From Vitis vinifera (Eukaryota > Streptophyta > Magnoliopsida > Vitales > Vitaceae), in NCBI RefSeq assembly GCF_030704535.1, contig NC_081811.1:299501-363500 (forward strand): a stretch of 64,000 nt of DNA, given 5' to 3'. The position numbers were made by a program, and so were the translations under genes. Positions 22,525 to 33,134 of the stretch are shown piece after piece (position 1 is the stretch's first letter; each line of letters begins with the position of its first letter). The notes beneath the pieces are model-generated. The model did not search any database. It saw only the letters and a list, made by a program, of their open reading frames with translations, and was not told the origin of the DNA.

Positions 22525-24800
22525 GCGTCGTTCCACGCCGAGAAACTCGCCGGAGGTTAGCGTTTGCCTTGAACTCCGCCTCTTCTCCGAAGCTTGATGG
22601 TGAAGTTTCATTGTGTCTTTTTACCTTTTTACCCTCTGTGTTTAGATAGATTTTCCATTTTTTTTGGGGATGTACAGTGGGATTATGGAAGTTAAAAGAG
22701 AAATGGTTTAAAACTTGGAATAGCAGTTACTGTGGATTTGACCTTTGACTCATCATTGAATGCAACAGCAATATGACATGGCAGTTTGCAACGCAACCTG
22801 GGATTTCCATTTAATGAATTTTATTCTTTAGGTGCCTACTTGTAAATAAAGCTTTCACATCCATATACCAAAAGACCAAAAGACTAGTTTTGATAAAGTG
22901 CGAGAAAGCGTTACATATGGATATGGTAAAAGCTCCATGAAGATTCATAGAGTCAAGTCACTTGCCATGATAGTTTTTTCTTAATTTATCCTACGATGAG
23001 AAGAAGAATCACACGGTCCATACATAGAAATAAATCAAAGATAGAAAAGAGGGATAATAAATAATTAACAATATTAATATATTGGTAGAAAGGGGGCATT
23101 GTGGGCAAAGAGGTAATCGAGTGGCCTGGTGTTTGACCGAAGAAGATGGTGGTGGCGGCGGCGGCGGATGCTGGCGAGTGGCGGCTTCTTCTCTTCTTTT
23201 ACTTCACTGGTTAGCAGTCTCTCTAATTTGCTTTTGCATGTGTTTTATACTTTAGGGGTCACGTGACTCACCGCTACAGACGGTGCATTCTCCCATTCTC
23301 CCATTGAATGTGAAGGGTGTCCACCACCATTATTATTTTTATTTTTGGTTTTAAGGATGAGAAGTGAGAAGAAAGGCATGAATCTTCAAGTGTATACTCC
23401 TCTCCAATTATTTTATTTTAAAGATGAGAATGCGTGAATGTTATTATAATATTTGATAGGAAGATACTAAGATAATTTTATTGGAAAGGACGTTCTTCCA
23501 GACTTGAAGACTTTTTTTACCCATAAAATACTCTCATGAAACACGTTTTGAATTAAACTTTCTTTATGCGACCCCCTTTTTTTATATTATTATTATTATG
23601 AGGATTATTTTGTTCTTTGATCCAAATCATTTCATTTTTTCTAATGTGAACTTGGGTGTAATTGGGCTTGTGCACTAGGCAAGTCTAGGCCCATTGGGCT
23701 TCCTCACACGTCAACACACTCAAAATGGGCTTGGTTCATGATTAGGTATTTGGTAACCTACAAATTAAAAAATCAAAAATAAAATTTGTAAACTCAAGAA
23801 AGAGAATAGTTAAAAGCGGTAGTTGAGAAGCATATGTAAATAGAGCCAAAGATTGTTATATAGATGACAATAGAGGAAGAATATAGGAAGATATCAAGCA
23901 TGATTGCCCATGTTTGGTCCCCCAATACTTCACATGCATTGTTGTTGGGGCCTCTTTGAAGATGGGTGACTTTGAATAATTCCCTCTTACAAAACTAGAA
24001 GGAAACAAACTCCCAAAGGGTGTCTGGTACAAAGATTCAAGTTTGAAAAAGACTTTCTTTGAGCACCCTTACAAATTCTAAAGATTTGGGTCCTAGCTCA
24101 ACCACTCTACTCCTTTGGTTGGGTTCTCCACTCTATTGATTAAGCCAATTTTTAATCCAAACCCAATTTCTTGTCACTCTGTCAGAATTGTCTAAAGTGC
24201 CTTACCATTGCTTAAGAAAGACCTTGACTCTTTAGTCCACTGATTCAATCATATCTACTCTCATGCTAGACTCGTGTTATTCCATTGCTTAGGAAAGATG
24301 TTAGGTCTCTATTCTATATGCTCATGTGACATTTGTCTAAGTGTTGCATGTTTGCTTGGAAAAGACCGATCCAAGTCCAGGGCACCACACTATTGTGCAT
24401 TCACTCAAATCATCCAAATTTGATTGGTTTCAAATAAAAAGAATAGGCAGAAAGAGTATTTTAAGTCTTCCATTTTCAACTACTTGGACATGGAGTAGGA
24501 AGATACCAAGAACAAAAGTTTCAAGAATTAATGTTGACATCAAACCAGGGTTTTTGCAACGTATCCCAAATCCAGAACCAGAAACAGAGAGAAACGGAAT
24601 CAATCAAAACAAAAGCTGCCACACTGAAGGGGTATTGCATTCATTTAAAGAAGGAACACTAAAATGTTCAAAAAACTGACTGTAAATAAAAGATGAGAAA
24701 CAGTTCTAACAAATTGAGATCCCCATTTTACTCAGATTTTGTGTCTGGTCCTGGGGTTCATGCCCCGCGGCCCCCCTCCTCCACCTGCCCAACAACTAAA
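22525..24800. other. ERF 3' flank and spacer, no gene seen
   Basis: After the probable ERF 3' UTR the sequence has no convincing gene. A GGCGGCGG run near 23152-23168 gives a 22-codon frame that I do not regard as a gene. The 24700-25006 part is probably the 3' UTR of the WRKY gene on the minus strand. Confidence 0.45.
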
Positions 24801-25006
24801 AAAGGCTTGGGAAGCCAACCAATCCTTCCCAAGCTAAAAAAACCAAAGAAGAAGAACCGAAACATAAAAAAAAATGCTCCAAATATGTCCCAAGCTCAAA
24901 CCATGCAACATATGTACAGGAGCAAATGAGGCAGTCCATGAATAGGACTCTGATGTATTGAACAATGGGGGGCTTGGTGTGATCTCCGCTATGCTTCCCA
25001 TGAAGT

Positions 25007-26838
25007 TTACTGGTTTGCAGATTGTGATGGTAACCTTGGGTGGTTATGCTCACCTTCATAAGTGACTATAAGCATTGAAGGGTCTTCCAAACATCGCTCC
25101 ACATGCTTCCTTGCAGGGCAACCTCTCATGCTGCTACATTTATAGTATCCCCTGCACAAGTTCAAGAATGGGTTCTCGGTCAATTTCCTCAAAATTTAAG
25201 CTTCAAGTCAATGGATTTCCCTAATCATAATAATCATGTAGATTTTAAGGTGCATACACATACATGAGTTATGAATTAACCAAAACCGAGGATCGGAAGT
25301 TGATGAATTTCCTTAAATCAAATTTTCCTAGTGATATCAAATCTACAGAAAGCAGTTCAATCAAATCAATATATAAAGCCTTAGTTGCTATCAACTCACA
25401 TGGAAGAAACAACAAAATCCCATTGTCAACCCTTCATCCGAGAGTTTGCTCAGAATTTCTCCAAATACTATGAATAAAACATACTAACTGCTCTGAATCC
25501 GGCTGTCTAATAGCCCAATCAAGCACCAGCACCAAAAAATTGATTGAGATTCCATTTGGAAAGTATATCATTACTACCAAAGATAAAACATACACCTATC
25601 TCTCAGAGGTAATGGCATCCAATAATTCATTCAGATATGTTCAACAAGCCTCCTACTAATTCTGAATTACAAAATCTAGGGTGCTTGCTACTGAAAAAGA
25701 ATCGGCTAACAGAATATACCTAGGGTGAGGAGAACCCTTTATCGGCTTCTGCCCGTACTTCCTCCACGAGTACTCATCGGGAGGGATATCAGCAAGCTTG
25801 TTACTTATAGCCGGCACCTTGATTGACCTCTTCACTCTATGTTTCCTGTTCAAGCAACAAATAAAAACACACAAATGCAACAAATTAACACCACTACAAC
25901 CCCACTAACTAGGAAAAAAATGCGAGAAATCAATAGTAAAGGGATATAGGAACAATTTCAAGCTAATTGCTATCAATAGGGCATTACTGATTGAACAGAT
26001 CGGAAATAAGTCAACCTCTCTTAATGACAGAAAGAGCAACAAGCACAAGCAATTACTACCAATAGGGTATTATTAATAGAGCAAACCTCTTCTTTGAGCA
26101 GTGGCATCTGCCGCTGCTGCCGCATTTCACACTACCCTCTTCTCCCCTTGAGCACTTCCTCTTATGTTGGAAGGAGTTCTGATCGGATCGAGCCGGGCCA
26201 ATCAAATGGAAGGCGTTTCCATCCAAGTTAGCCACACTTCCATCCACGCTCAGGGATGAGATAAAAGACCGGGTGGACGACATTGTTGGTGTACAACTGG
26301 AGCTATCAAAATTGAGATTGATACCGCTATTGCTCCGCCGATACATGGTATCGGCCTGATGCTTCATCTGCTGCTGCAGCCTCTGCTGTTGCTGGTGGTG
26401 GAGGAACTGGTAATTTGTTGACGATGGTATGAGTTGAGAAAGTTGCAGAGGGCTTTTACCATTGGAGGTCAATTCCAATGATGGGTTTCCCAAACCCATA
26501 GTGTTCTTGGCATTTGACCCCATTTCTTGAATTGGCTTTTCAAGAGAACTGGAGTGGAGAAACTGAAAAGTCTTGGATGGGTGATCTTGTTTGGCATTTG
26601 GCTTGTCTAAGAGGATATTGTGGGGGAGAGGGGTTTGAAAATTTTTGGATTTTCTCACCCTGGCATGGCCCAAACCAGTATTGAGAAGAGAAACAACTCT
26701 GTTAAACCTAACCACAGCCTCCCCAGTTTCCACCATTAATTTTTTACGCTGAATCTGATCTTGGGCCTGAGACAAGAGACCTAGAACCTTGTTGCAGCTC
26801 TCCACAGCTGCTCTGTTAGCTTTCTCAACCTCCTCCAT
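25007..26838 (-). CDS. WRKY transcription factor, group IId (WRKY21/39/74 type)
   Basis: Three minus-strand exons, 26838-26087, 25845-25720 and 25151-25007, total 1023 nt or 340 residues. The start [19 protein letters not shown] matches the family N-terminus and is the first ATG in frame. Residues about 42-60 ([14 protein letters not shown]) fit the calmodulin-binding C-motif of group IId. The GHARVRK sequence follows where the family normally has HARF. A basic CHCSKKRKHRVKR region precedes the WRKY domain: WRKYGQK at 278-284 and a C2H2 zinc finger with C298, C304, H328 and H330 (CX5C, X23, HXH). The last intron splits the Arg codon just before GYYKC, the conserved R-type position. The protein should bind W-boxes in the nucleus, under calcium/calmodulin influence. 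A 5' UTR intron ending near 26912 (TTTTGCAG) is likely but unproven. Confidence 0.95.
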
Positions 26839-27410
26839 GAGTTTAGCCCTACAACCAAAAACCCTAATTCCCAAAACCCAAAACCCCCAGCCCCAACAAC
26901 ACCATTAGCACCTGCAAAATCACAAAAAGAATAAAAACTCACCACAACATCAAATCTTCAACAATCCATATCAGAAATAACAAAGACCCATCTGGTCAAA
27001 AGTCCATTTCCACACAAAGAAAACCACATCCAAGAAAAGCGTTTGTTATTTATTTTTTTAAAATCAAAGTTGAAGAATTCCAATTCAACAAAGGTCCAAT
27101 TTTTTGAAAAGCAGAAAGACCCAGATAGTGAGATTCAACATGGTGTGTAAAAAATGATAAGAAAATGAGACAAACCCAAGATAAGGATGAACATGCAGAC
27201 AACAGTTCCATTCCAAAATTTGAAGAAAATTCAAGGAAACCACCAAAGAACAGACCTTTGCTGTGTAGTCAAACCCTAGATTCTCCTCCACCCATCTCCG
27301 TGAAATTGAAAGGTGTGAAACAGAAGACTTGCTTCACCATATGGATTTCACACCCCCCAATAGCCTACAAACCCCCTCATTTTATATTCATATTTATATA
27401 ATTTAGAGAG

Positions 27411-27459
27411 AGAGTCTCTCCTTTGGGAGAGAGACTCTAAAGAGAGAGAACCTTTTATA
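27411..27459 (-). promoter_or_regulatory. Core promoter of the WRKY gene: TATA box and pyrimidine patch
   Basis: CCTTTTATA at 27451-27459 reads TATAAAAGG on the minus strand, a strong TATA box. Just downstream in transcription direction is a CT-rich patch containing an imperfect hairpin: AGAGTCTCTC at 27411-27420 against GAGAGAGACTCT ending at 27438. Transcription would begin near 27420, leaving a 5' leader of about 580 nt before splicing. Confidence 0.6.
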
Positions 27460-28242
27460 GACCCTCTGAAATGAAACTGCTGTCTCTGTCACAGATTTGA
27501 GTGTGGGCTCCACCCCAAGACCACTGTTTATTTTTAAATTATTATTATTATTTTCCCAAAAATATTTCAGCATTTAATTTATTAATAATCTCTTGAGATT
27601 TTTTGTATTAATTAATTTTGGCTATTTCCCCATCTCGCATTTATGAATTATACTCCATCTGAGGTGTGAGAGAGTGTGCATCAGCCGGAGTTGCCCTGTC
27701 TCCATTCACATAAATGCTTTCTGTTCAATCTTTATTCCTTTTAAAACCCAATCTCATAAATGCATCTACTCATTCAAAAACCTATCAAAAAAAATTCCCA
27801 TTTATCTAAATGACTTGTAAAAAAAAAAAAATTAAATTTTTCCAAAAATATTTGTAGTAATTTTATTACCATTTATACACAGAAAACAGAAGCAACATTA
27901 AATTAGAGATAGAGGAGAATCTTGGTGGATTATATCTTCTTTTCAAGGCATTCTATGATATTTCTGCAATATTTTAAAGGTGGATGACAGGATTGTGTAA
28001 ATGTTTTTCAATAAATCACTGAAAAAAATTTTCTTTTTTTTTTCAATTTCAATTTATTACAAATTTAATTTATTTCCCATTTTCTTTTATTTTTATTCTT
28101 ATTTTTAAATGCAAATCCACTTCATTTTTTCTCCGACCAAAATTAATATATATATATTTTATAGATATTTTAAGGGATAAAGTGCATAGGAGTCAAAACT
28201 CTTGAACATAGCCGTTGCAAAAGCCAGTGAATGGGAAGATGC

Positions 28243-28390
28243 CACGTGGAAAACAGGTATGAAAAGTGGACACGTGACCCAAGGCTTGTTGACTGGGAGA
28301 ACTTGGCGCTCTGTTAAATTGCGCCGGGGGAGAACTGTTAAGTCGGTGACTGACAGCCTCTGGGTCCCACTTTTTCTGAAAAGCGTTGAC
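28243..28390. promoter_or_regulatory. G-box and W-box cluster upstream of the WRKY gene
   Basis: Palindromic CACGTG occurs at 28243-28248 and 28271-28276. TTGACT W-box cores lie at 28289-28294 and 28386-28391. All are within 150 bp, some 800-950 bp upstream of the WRKY TATA box. They could mediate bZIP/bHLH input and WRKY auto- or cross-regulation. Confidence 0.4.
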
Positions 28391-29331
28391 TTATATGCTC
28401 TCTCAACCAGTGAGGGCATTTTAGTACTTTTGAATTTCTGGGTTTTGATTAGGCTCTGTAATTGATTAATTCAGTGAAATTAGTACCCTATGATTTGATG
28501 GTCTACATCACTTCAATGACTAATATGCCCTTGGGAACGCAATTTAATTACTTCCAATTTATGTTATTGGTATATTTTCATCTCAAAGAAGAAAAATAAG
28601 GAATTATTTCACAAAACAAATTTTTAATTTAAAATATTTTACACTAATATAAATTTATTTAAAAAATAATTTTCAATCAAATATATATTTTTAAGCAATT
28701 AATATTTTTGTTTTCAAAAGTTTTTTTTTTCAAATAATTCTTTTAATTATCTATCTTCAACATGACACATAATAATTAGAATCGAAAATAAATTTTAAAA
28801 TACTTATATTATTAAAAGCGAAAAATAATAATTTAATATTATAAAAATTAGAAGATTTTGAAAATTTTATTGTATTCCTTAACGTAACTGGTTTTTAACT
28901 TCTAACTTATGCCAAAAAAAAAAGAAACCACCTAAACTAACTAATTTTATCGTTAAAATGAGTCTCTTTAACCGTTTGTCTAAATAACTAACTACAATTC
29001 CTTTATCCTTATCTCTTTCTTGCGGCCGCGTATTTTTAACTTTTGAGATTCATTACTTTGCATTTTTTTTTCCTCATTAAAAGTAACTAAAAATAACTAT
29101 CTTTACCGTTAAAAAGTAACTTAAAAACTGACTCGACCGTTAAAATTTTCATCAAAATTCCCGATTTTTAGTATGGGTGAGTTATAGTTCGGTTTTTTTT
29201 TTTTTTTAAATAAAGTCATAACTTTTAAAATGCCTCCTTTTATCTAAATACCAAAAACAACATTTTAAAGATTCCATGATGTTGAAGTTTTAAGGAATAT
29301 TTTAACTTTAAAGAAACCTACTGTAGACCCC

Positions 29332-30295
29332 ATTTTGGGAGTCATTCTTGCAGCTTATGTTTGACAAGTGTCACCATCTTGCATGACCACGTTCTACCTC
29401 ATCTGGATGTTTCACATCCGGAATTATGTCCGGCCAACGTTCCACCTTCTCCGGATATCTCACATCCGGAATTCTGTCTTGCCGACGTTCAACCTTCTCC
29501 GGATATCTCACATCCGGAATTCTGTCTGGTCAACGTTCAACCTTCTTCTTCATCCTTAGAGCATTTTCTTTAGGTTCCAAAATCACATTTTTAATAAAGC
29601 TTTACTGCCACTTTTATTTCTGGCAAACAATTTTCATACTTCCTCTGTTTTTTAAAATGTTTTGGAATAAGCAAGAAATCAATTTCGTAATTCCAAACAA
29701 TGGAGTTATCGGAAATGATTCAGACAAGATAAAATGGGCTTTGGTGGGGGTCCGACATATGAGATTTGATTGACTTGATTATCATACATGATTGATTTAT
29801 TTTGCTCTATGACATGCATGAGATTATTCTTTAATTGTTCACTAACCTTGTTCCATGATAGCGCGTTGTCGTTTGCTACCCAAGTACGCATCCGCTCATA
29901 TTCTGGTTATTTTCTATACATATTCTGTTTCTTATATGTGCATGATTCGATTTGAGTATTCATTGATGTTCTTATCAATTGCCATGTCAGCTTCATTTTA
30001 TTAGTAGAGACCCGACTTTAGGGACTTAGAGGGGTGCTATGGTCTTTACCGTACCTTTCCGATAAGTAACCTAACCTCCGAACCCGATTTGATTTTTTGC
30101 AGACCACCTTTTCCAAAGTAAGGAGTCACACTTAGGGTTTTTCTTTCTTATTTTGTTTACTCTTTAAAAAAATAAAATAAAATAAGTGGCGATTCCAAGT
30201 CATTTTCTTAATCAACGATAAATCATTTTTCAAAAATAAAAATCGAGCTCGCCATTCAAGTGGGAAACGCATTGAGCCGAAATATAGGGTCCACA
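29332..30295 (+). mobile_element. Solo LTR of an LTR retrotransposon with intact target duplication
   Basis: The element begins TGTAGACCCC and ends GGGTCCACA, giving TG...CA ends with a short imperfect inverted repeat. It is flanked on both sides by the 5-bp sequence CCTAC (29327-29331 and 30296-30300). At 964 bp with no internal coding region it is a solo LTR left by LTR-LTR recombination. The 3' part contains AAGTGGCGATTCCAAGTC, similar to the U5 region I associate with plant Ty3/gypsy elements, so the orientation is probably plus. It includes the 48-bp triplet repeat at 29403-29546. Confidence 0.88.
29403..29546 (+). repeat. Three tandem 48-bp units within the solo LTR
   Basis: CTGGATGTTTCACATCCGGA at 29403 and CCGGATATCTCACATCCGGA at 29451 and 29499 start three consecutive 48-bp units. 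Because 48 is divisible by three, the frame starting at 29361 reads a 16-residue repeat (SPDISHPEFCLADVQP-like). The sequence is within an LTR, so coding use is unlikely. Confidence 0.9.
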
Positions 30296-30300
30296 CCTAC

Positions 30301-33134
30301 ATATTTCATAAAATCCAACTACAACGGTTTTTTTTTTTAAATAAATAAAATATAAAATTTTAAGGTAACAATAAAAAGGTAAAATTAAATTTATATGTAT
30401 TTTGTAAAAGAATTTGAAAAGGTTTAGGATATAGTGTATGTGATATATATATATATATATATATATATTTAAAAAGAATATTAATATATAAGATATTATA
30501 TATTATAAATATTATGAAAATTTGGACCAAGCTTAAGTTATACTCTTAAATTTTCATCAAATAATATTTTATTTAATTATAATTTTAAAAAATATCCTAG
30601 TTATTAATATTTTTATTTTTTTATTAAAAAATAATATTAATCATTAAATAAGATTTAAAGTTTCTAATATTATAATCTATTTGAAAGTAGTTTTATAAGA
30701 GATTAAAAATATGTTTTTAATACATGAAGAAACTTTTTTACAAGAGGTATTTGATGAAATTTTAAAAATAGAAAATCACTTGAAGTAATTACATGACAAT
30801 TACTTGCTAAGTATCATTTTTTTAGTTATTTCCATGTACTTTTTATTTTGAAAAATAAAAAAACTAGTATAAAATATGGCAATATACATTTAAAATTTGA
30901 AGTAGTAAACCTCAAATTTTTTAAACAATTTTTAAAAAACATTATCTCTTTTAAGGTAAGTTTCAAATAGATACAAGTGATTCTTTTTAAAAGCGTTTCT
31001 AAAATTAGTATTAATGAAAGCGCTTTAGCCTTTTCTTTTAGGCTTTCAATTAAAAACAAACAAAAGTTTACCCCTTGTCTGGTTCTTGAAATTTTTTAAG
31101 GAAAATGGGTAAAAAGAAAGTGGAAAATAACAAGATTTAAAATTAATATAAACTATTTTCCCTATTTCTTTTAATTCATTTCATTTATTGTTTTTTTTTT
31201 CTATATGAATATTTAATAATTTAAAATATATAAATTTCTATTTTATTTAATTTTAATTATATTTAATTTTTTCTTTTTGTAATTTTCCTTCTAGACCAAA
31301 CAAATGGGAAACAAAAAAAAAAGTAATTTTCATTAGGATTTCATTTACTTGCCGCATAAAAGTTGAAAAGGAATAAACTTAGCAAAATATCAGATGAGGT
31401 AAGAAGAGATCAACTTCAAGTTCCAATTTTAAACCTAAAAATAAAGAATAAAAGGTCTTGAAGAAAAAGGGCCATCCAAGCCCTCCACATGGCTACAAGC
31501 CTTAGCATCATAGATTTTCCTTTCACCACATCCAAGGAATATTTCCTCTTCAATGTTATATACTTGAGAATCATCTGAGACCTCCTTTCTCCATTCTTTG
31601 GGCACAGACATGTACAAAGCTCAAAAGGCAAATAGCAACACTATTTCAACAAGAAACCCACCATAAATCTATGGAAATTTACAAAATATTACAAAAGAAA
31701 AAAAGGGAATAATAACACATCTTCACAAAGACTTGATAATATGAAAAAAAAAAAAAAAAACCCACTTCCATTTTCATTACCAATAGTAGTTTTCTCAAAG
31801 CAAAACAACCGACACCATCCTGTATTACTCACATCATCCAAATGGAAGCTTTCTTGTAACAATTCCTAGCATATATTTAGTGTAGACTCTTCTTTTGAGA
31901 GAAAAGAGGTTGACACAAAAGTTTGGAACTCTACCTTGGAACATACCCTAATCATGAACAAACAATCCACTTTGTCCTATACCTTTGGCCCCCCATCAAA
32001 ATTCTATCCTGCTGTTCCTGGCTTTAATAGAAGAATATGTTCCTCCTTTCGAATTGTTTGGGAGGGAAAAGGAGCAGAATTTCACATGCTTTTGAGGCAC
32101 ATGGAAGTAACACTTTACCTTTTGAATGTGCTAAAGCATAGAAAAGCAAAGAGCTACTGCTTTGGGATCCTACCAGTACCAGTCACATAGAACACAGAAT
32201 TAGAAATGGTAAAGGAAGGGCTACCCAGATCTCCATGTCCACTATGGCTTGCTCTCAGACAGACTGACAAATTGGAGAGGGAGTTTAGATCCACACATTC
32301 AAACCTGAACCAACCCATTGTTATCTAAGACAAGAACGAAAACCTGAATCCAACTCCATTTCAGCTTCTGAACTCAATCATCTAAAAATGAACTAGAATA
32401 ACAAGAATTGTAAAGAAAACAAAAATAGTAAATACAGTTATGAACACACATAGGATCAACTTGGATTGTATTTACTTACTACATGGGTGAATAAAACTCA
32501 TTCATGAGAGTCATATTCTTAAAACCTGAATCCAACTCCATTTCAGCTTCCAAACTCAATCATCTAAAAATAAACTATAGTAACAAGAATTGTAAAGAAA
32601 ACGAAAATAGTAAATATAGTTATGAACACAGATAGCATCAACTTGGATTGTATTTACCTACTAAATGGCTGAATAAAACTCATTCATAGAATCATAACAA
32701 TATCATATTAATCCATCATTTCTTGAATTTTCAATACTCTAAATAAAAGAGCTTATGGCATGCATCACGTGGTTGTGTCACAAATTAAAGGCAACCAAGA
32801 ACTTTGCTGTCCACTTGATTTAGTATGCAAGTTAAACTACAACCCCACAATGACAATGACATGCATAAAACAACAAAAGTATCGCTTCTTTGTTAACTGA
32901 AGTAAAACTTTATCCACAAAAAATGGACACAAAGGAGAAAAGCATTAGTTAGAATCCCTAGAAAAAATTGCTAATCAGTATGCTATTAAAGAGGACTCAG
33001 CAAAAAGGTACTGAAGTTGGCAAAAGAAATATCTGCTATTAAAATCCAATGGTTTGACAAATACAAATCTCCCAAATAATTCACAAACCCTGAATTATTG
33101 ATCAAAGCCGCCAATCTGTGTGATAACAATAAAT
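30301..33134. other. AT-rich spacer with (AT)n and a small unassigned ORF
   Basis: An (AT)14-type microsatellite lies at about 30442-30468. A minus-strand ORF at 31617-31435 (60 codons, containing MSVPKEWRKEVSDDSQVYN) has a plausible protein-like composition but no family I recognise, and a stop immediately upstream. A tandem duplication at 32341-32700 is listed separately. The last few hundred bases before 33135 are probably SRP9 3' UTR. Confidence 0.4.
32341..32700. repeat. Two-copy tandem duplication, 182-bp unit
   Basis: AACCTGAATCCAACTCCATT begins at 32341 and again at 32523. The copies stay alignable through ATCAACTTGGATTGTATTTAC and AATAAAACTCATTCAT, with about one difference in every 10-15 bases. 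The region is non-coding. Confidence 0.9.

Noticed and set aside
22206-22611. Two minus-strand frames opposite the ERF gene
   Set aside because: They are shadows of the GC-rich ERF coding region and its 3' flank, rich in low-complexity Leu/Glu/Ser, without a family match.
23144-23213. Short frame MVVAAAADAGEWRLLLFFYF
   Set aside because: It rests on a GGC microsatellite, has only 22 codons and no supporting splice or domain evidence.
29403-29546. CRISPR-like array of spaced repeats
   Set aside because: The three 48-bp units are contiguous with no unique spacers, lie inside a solo LTR, and the genome is a plant.
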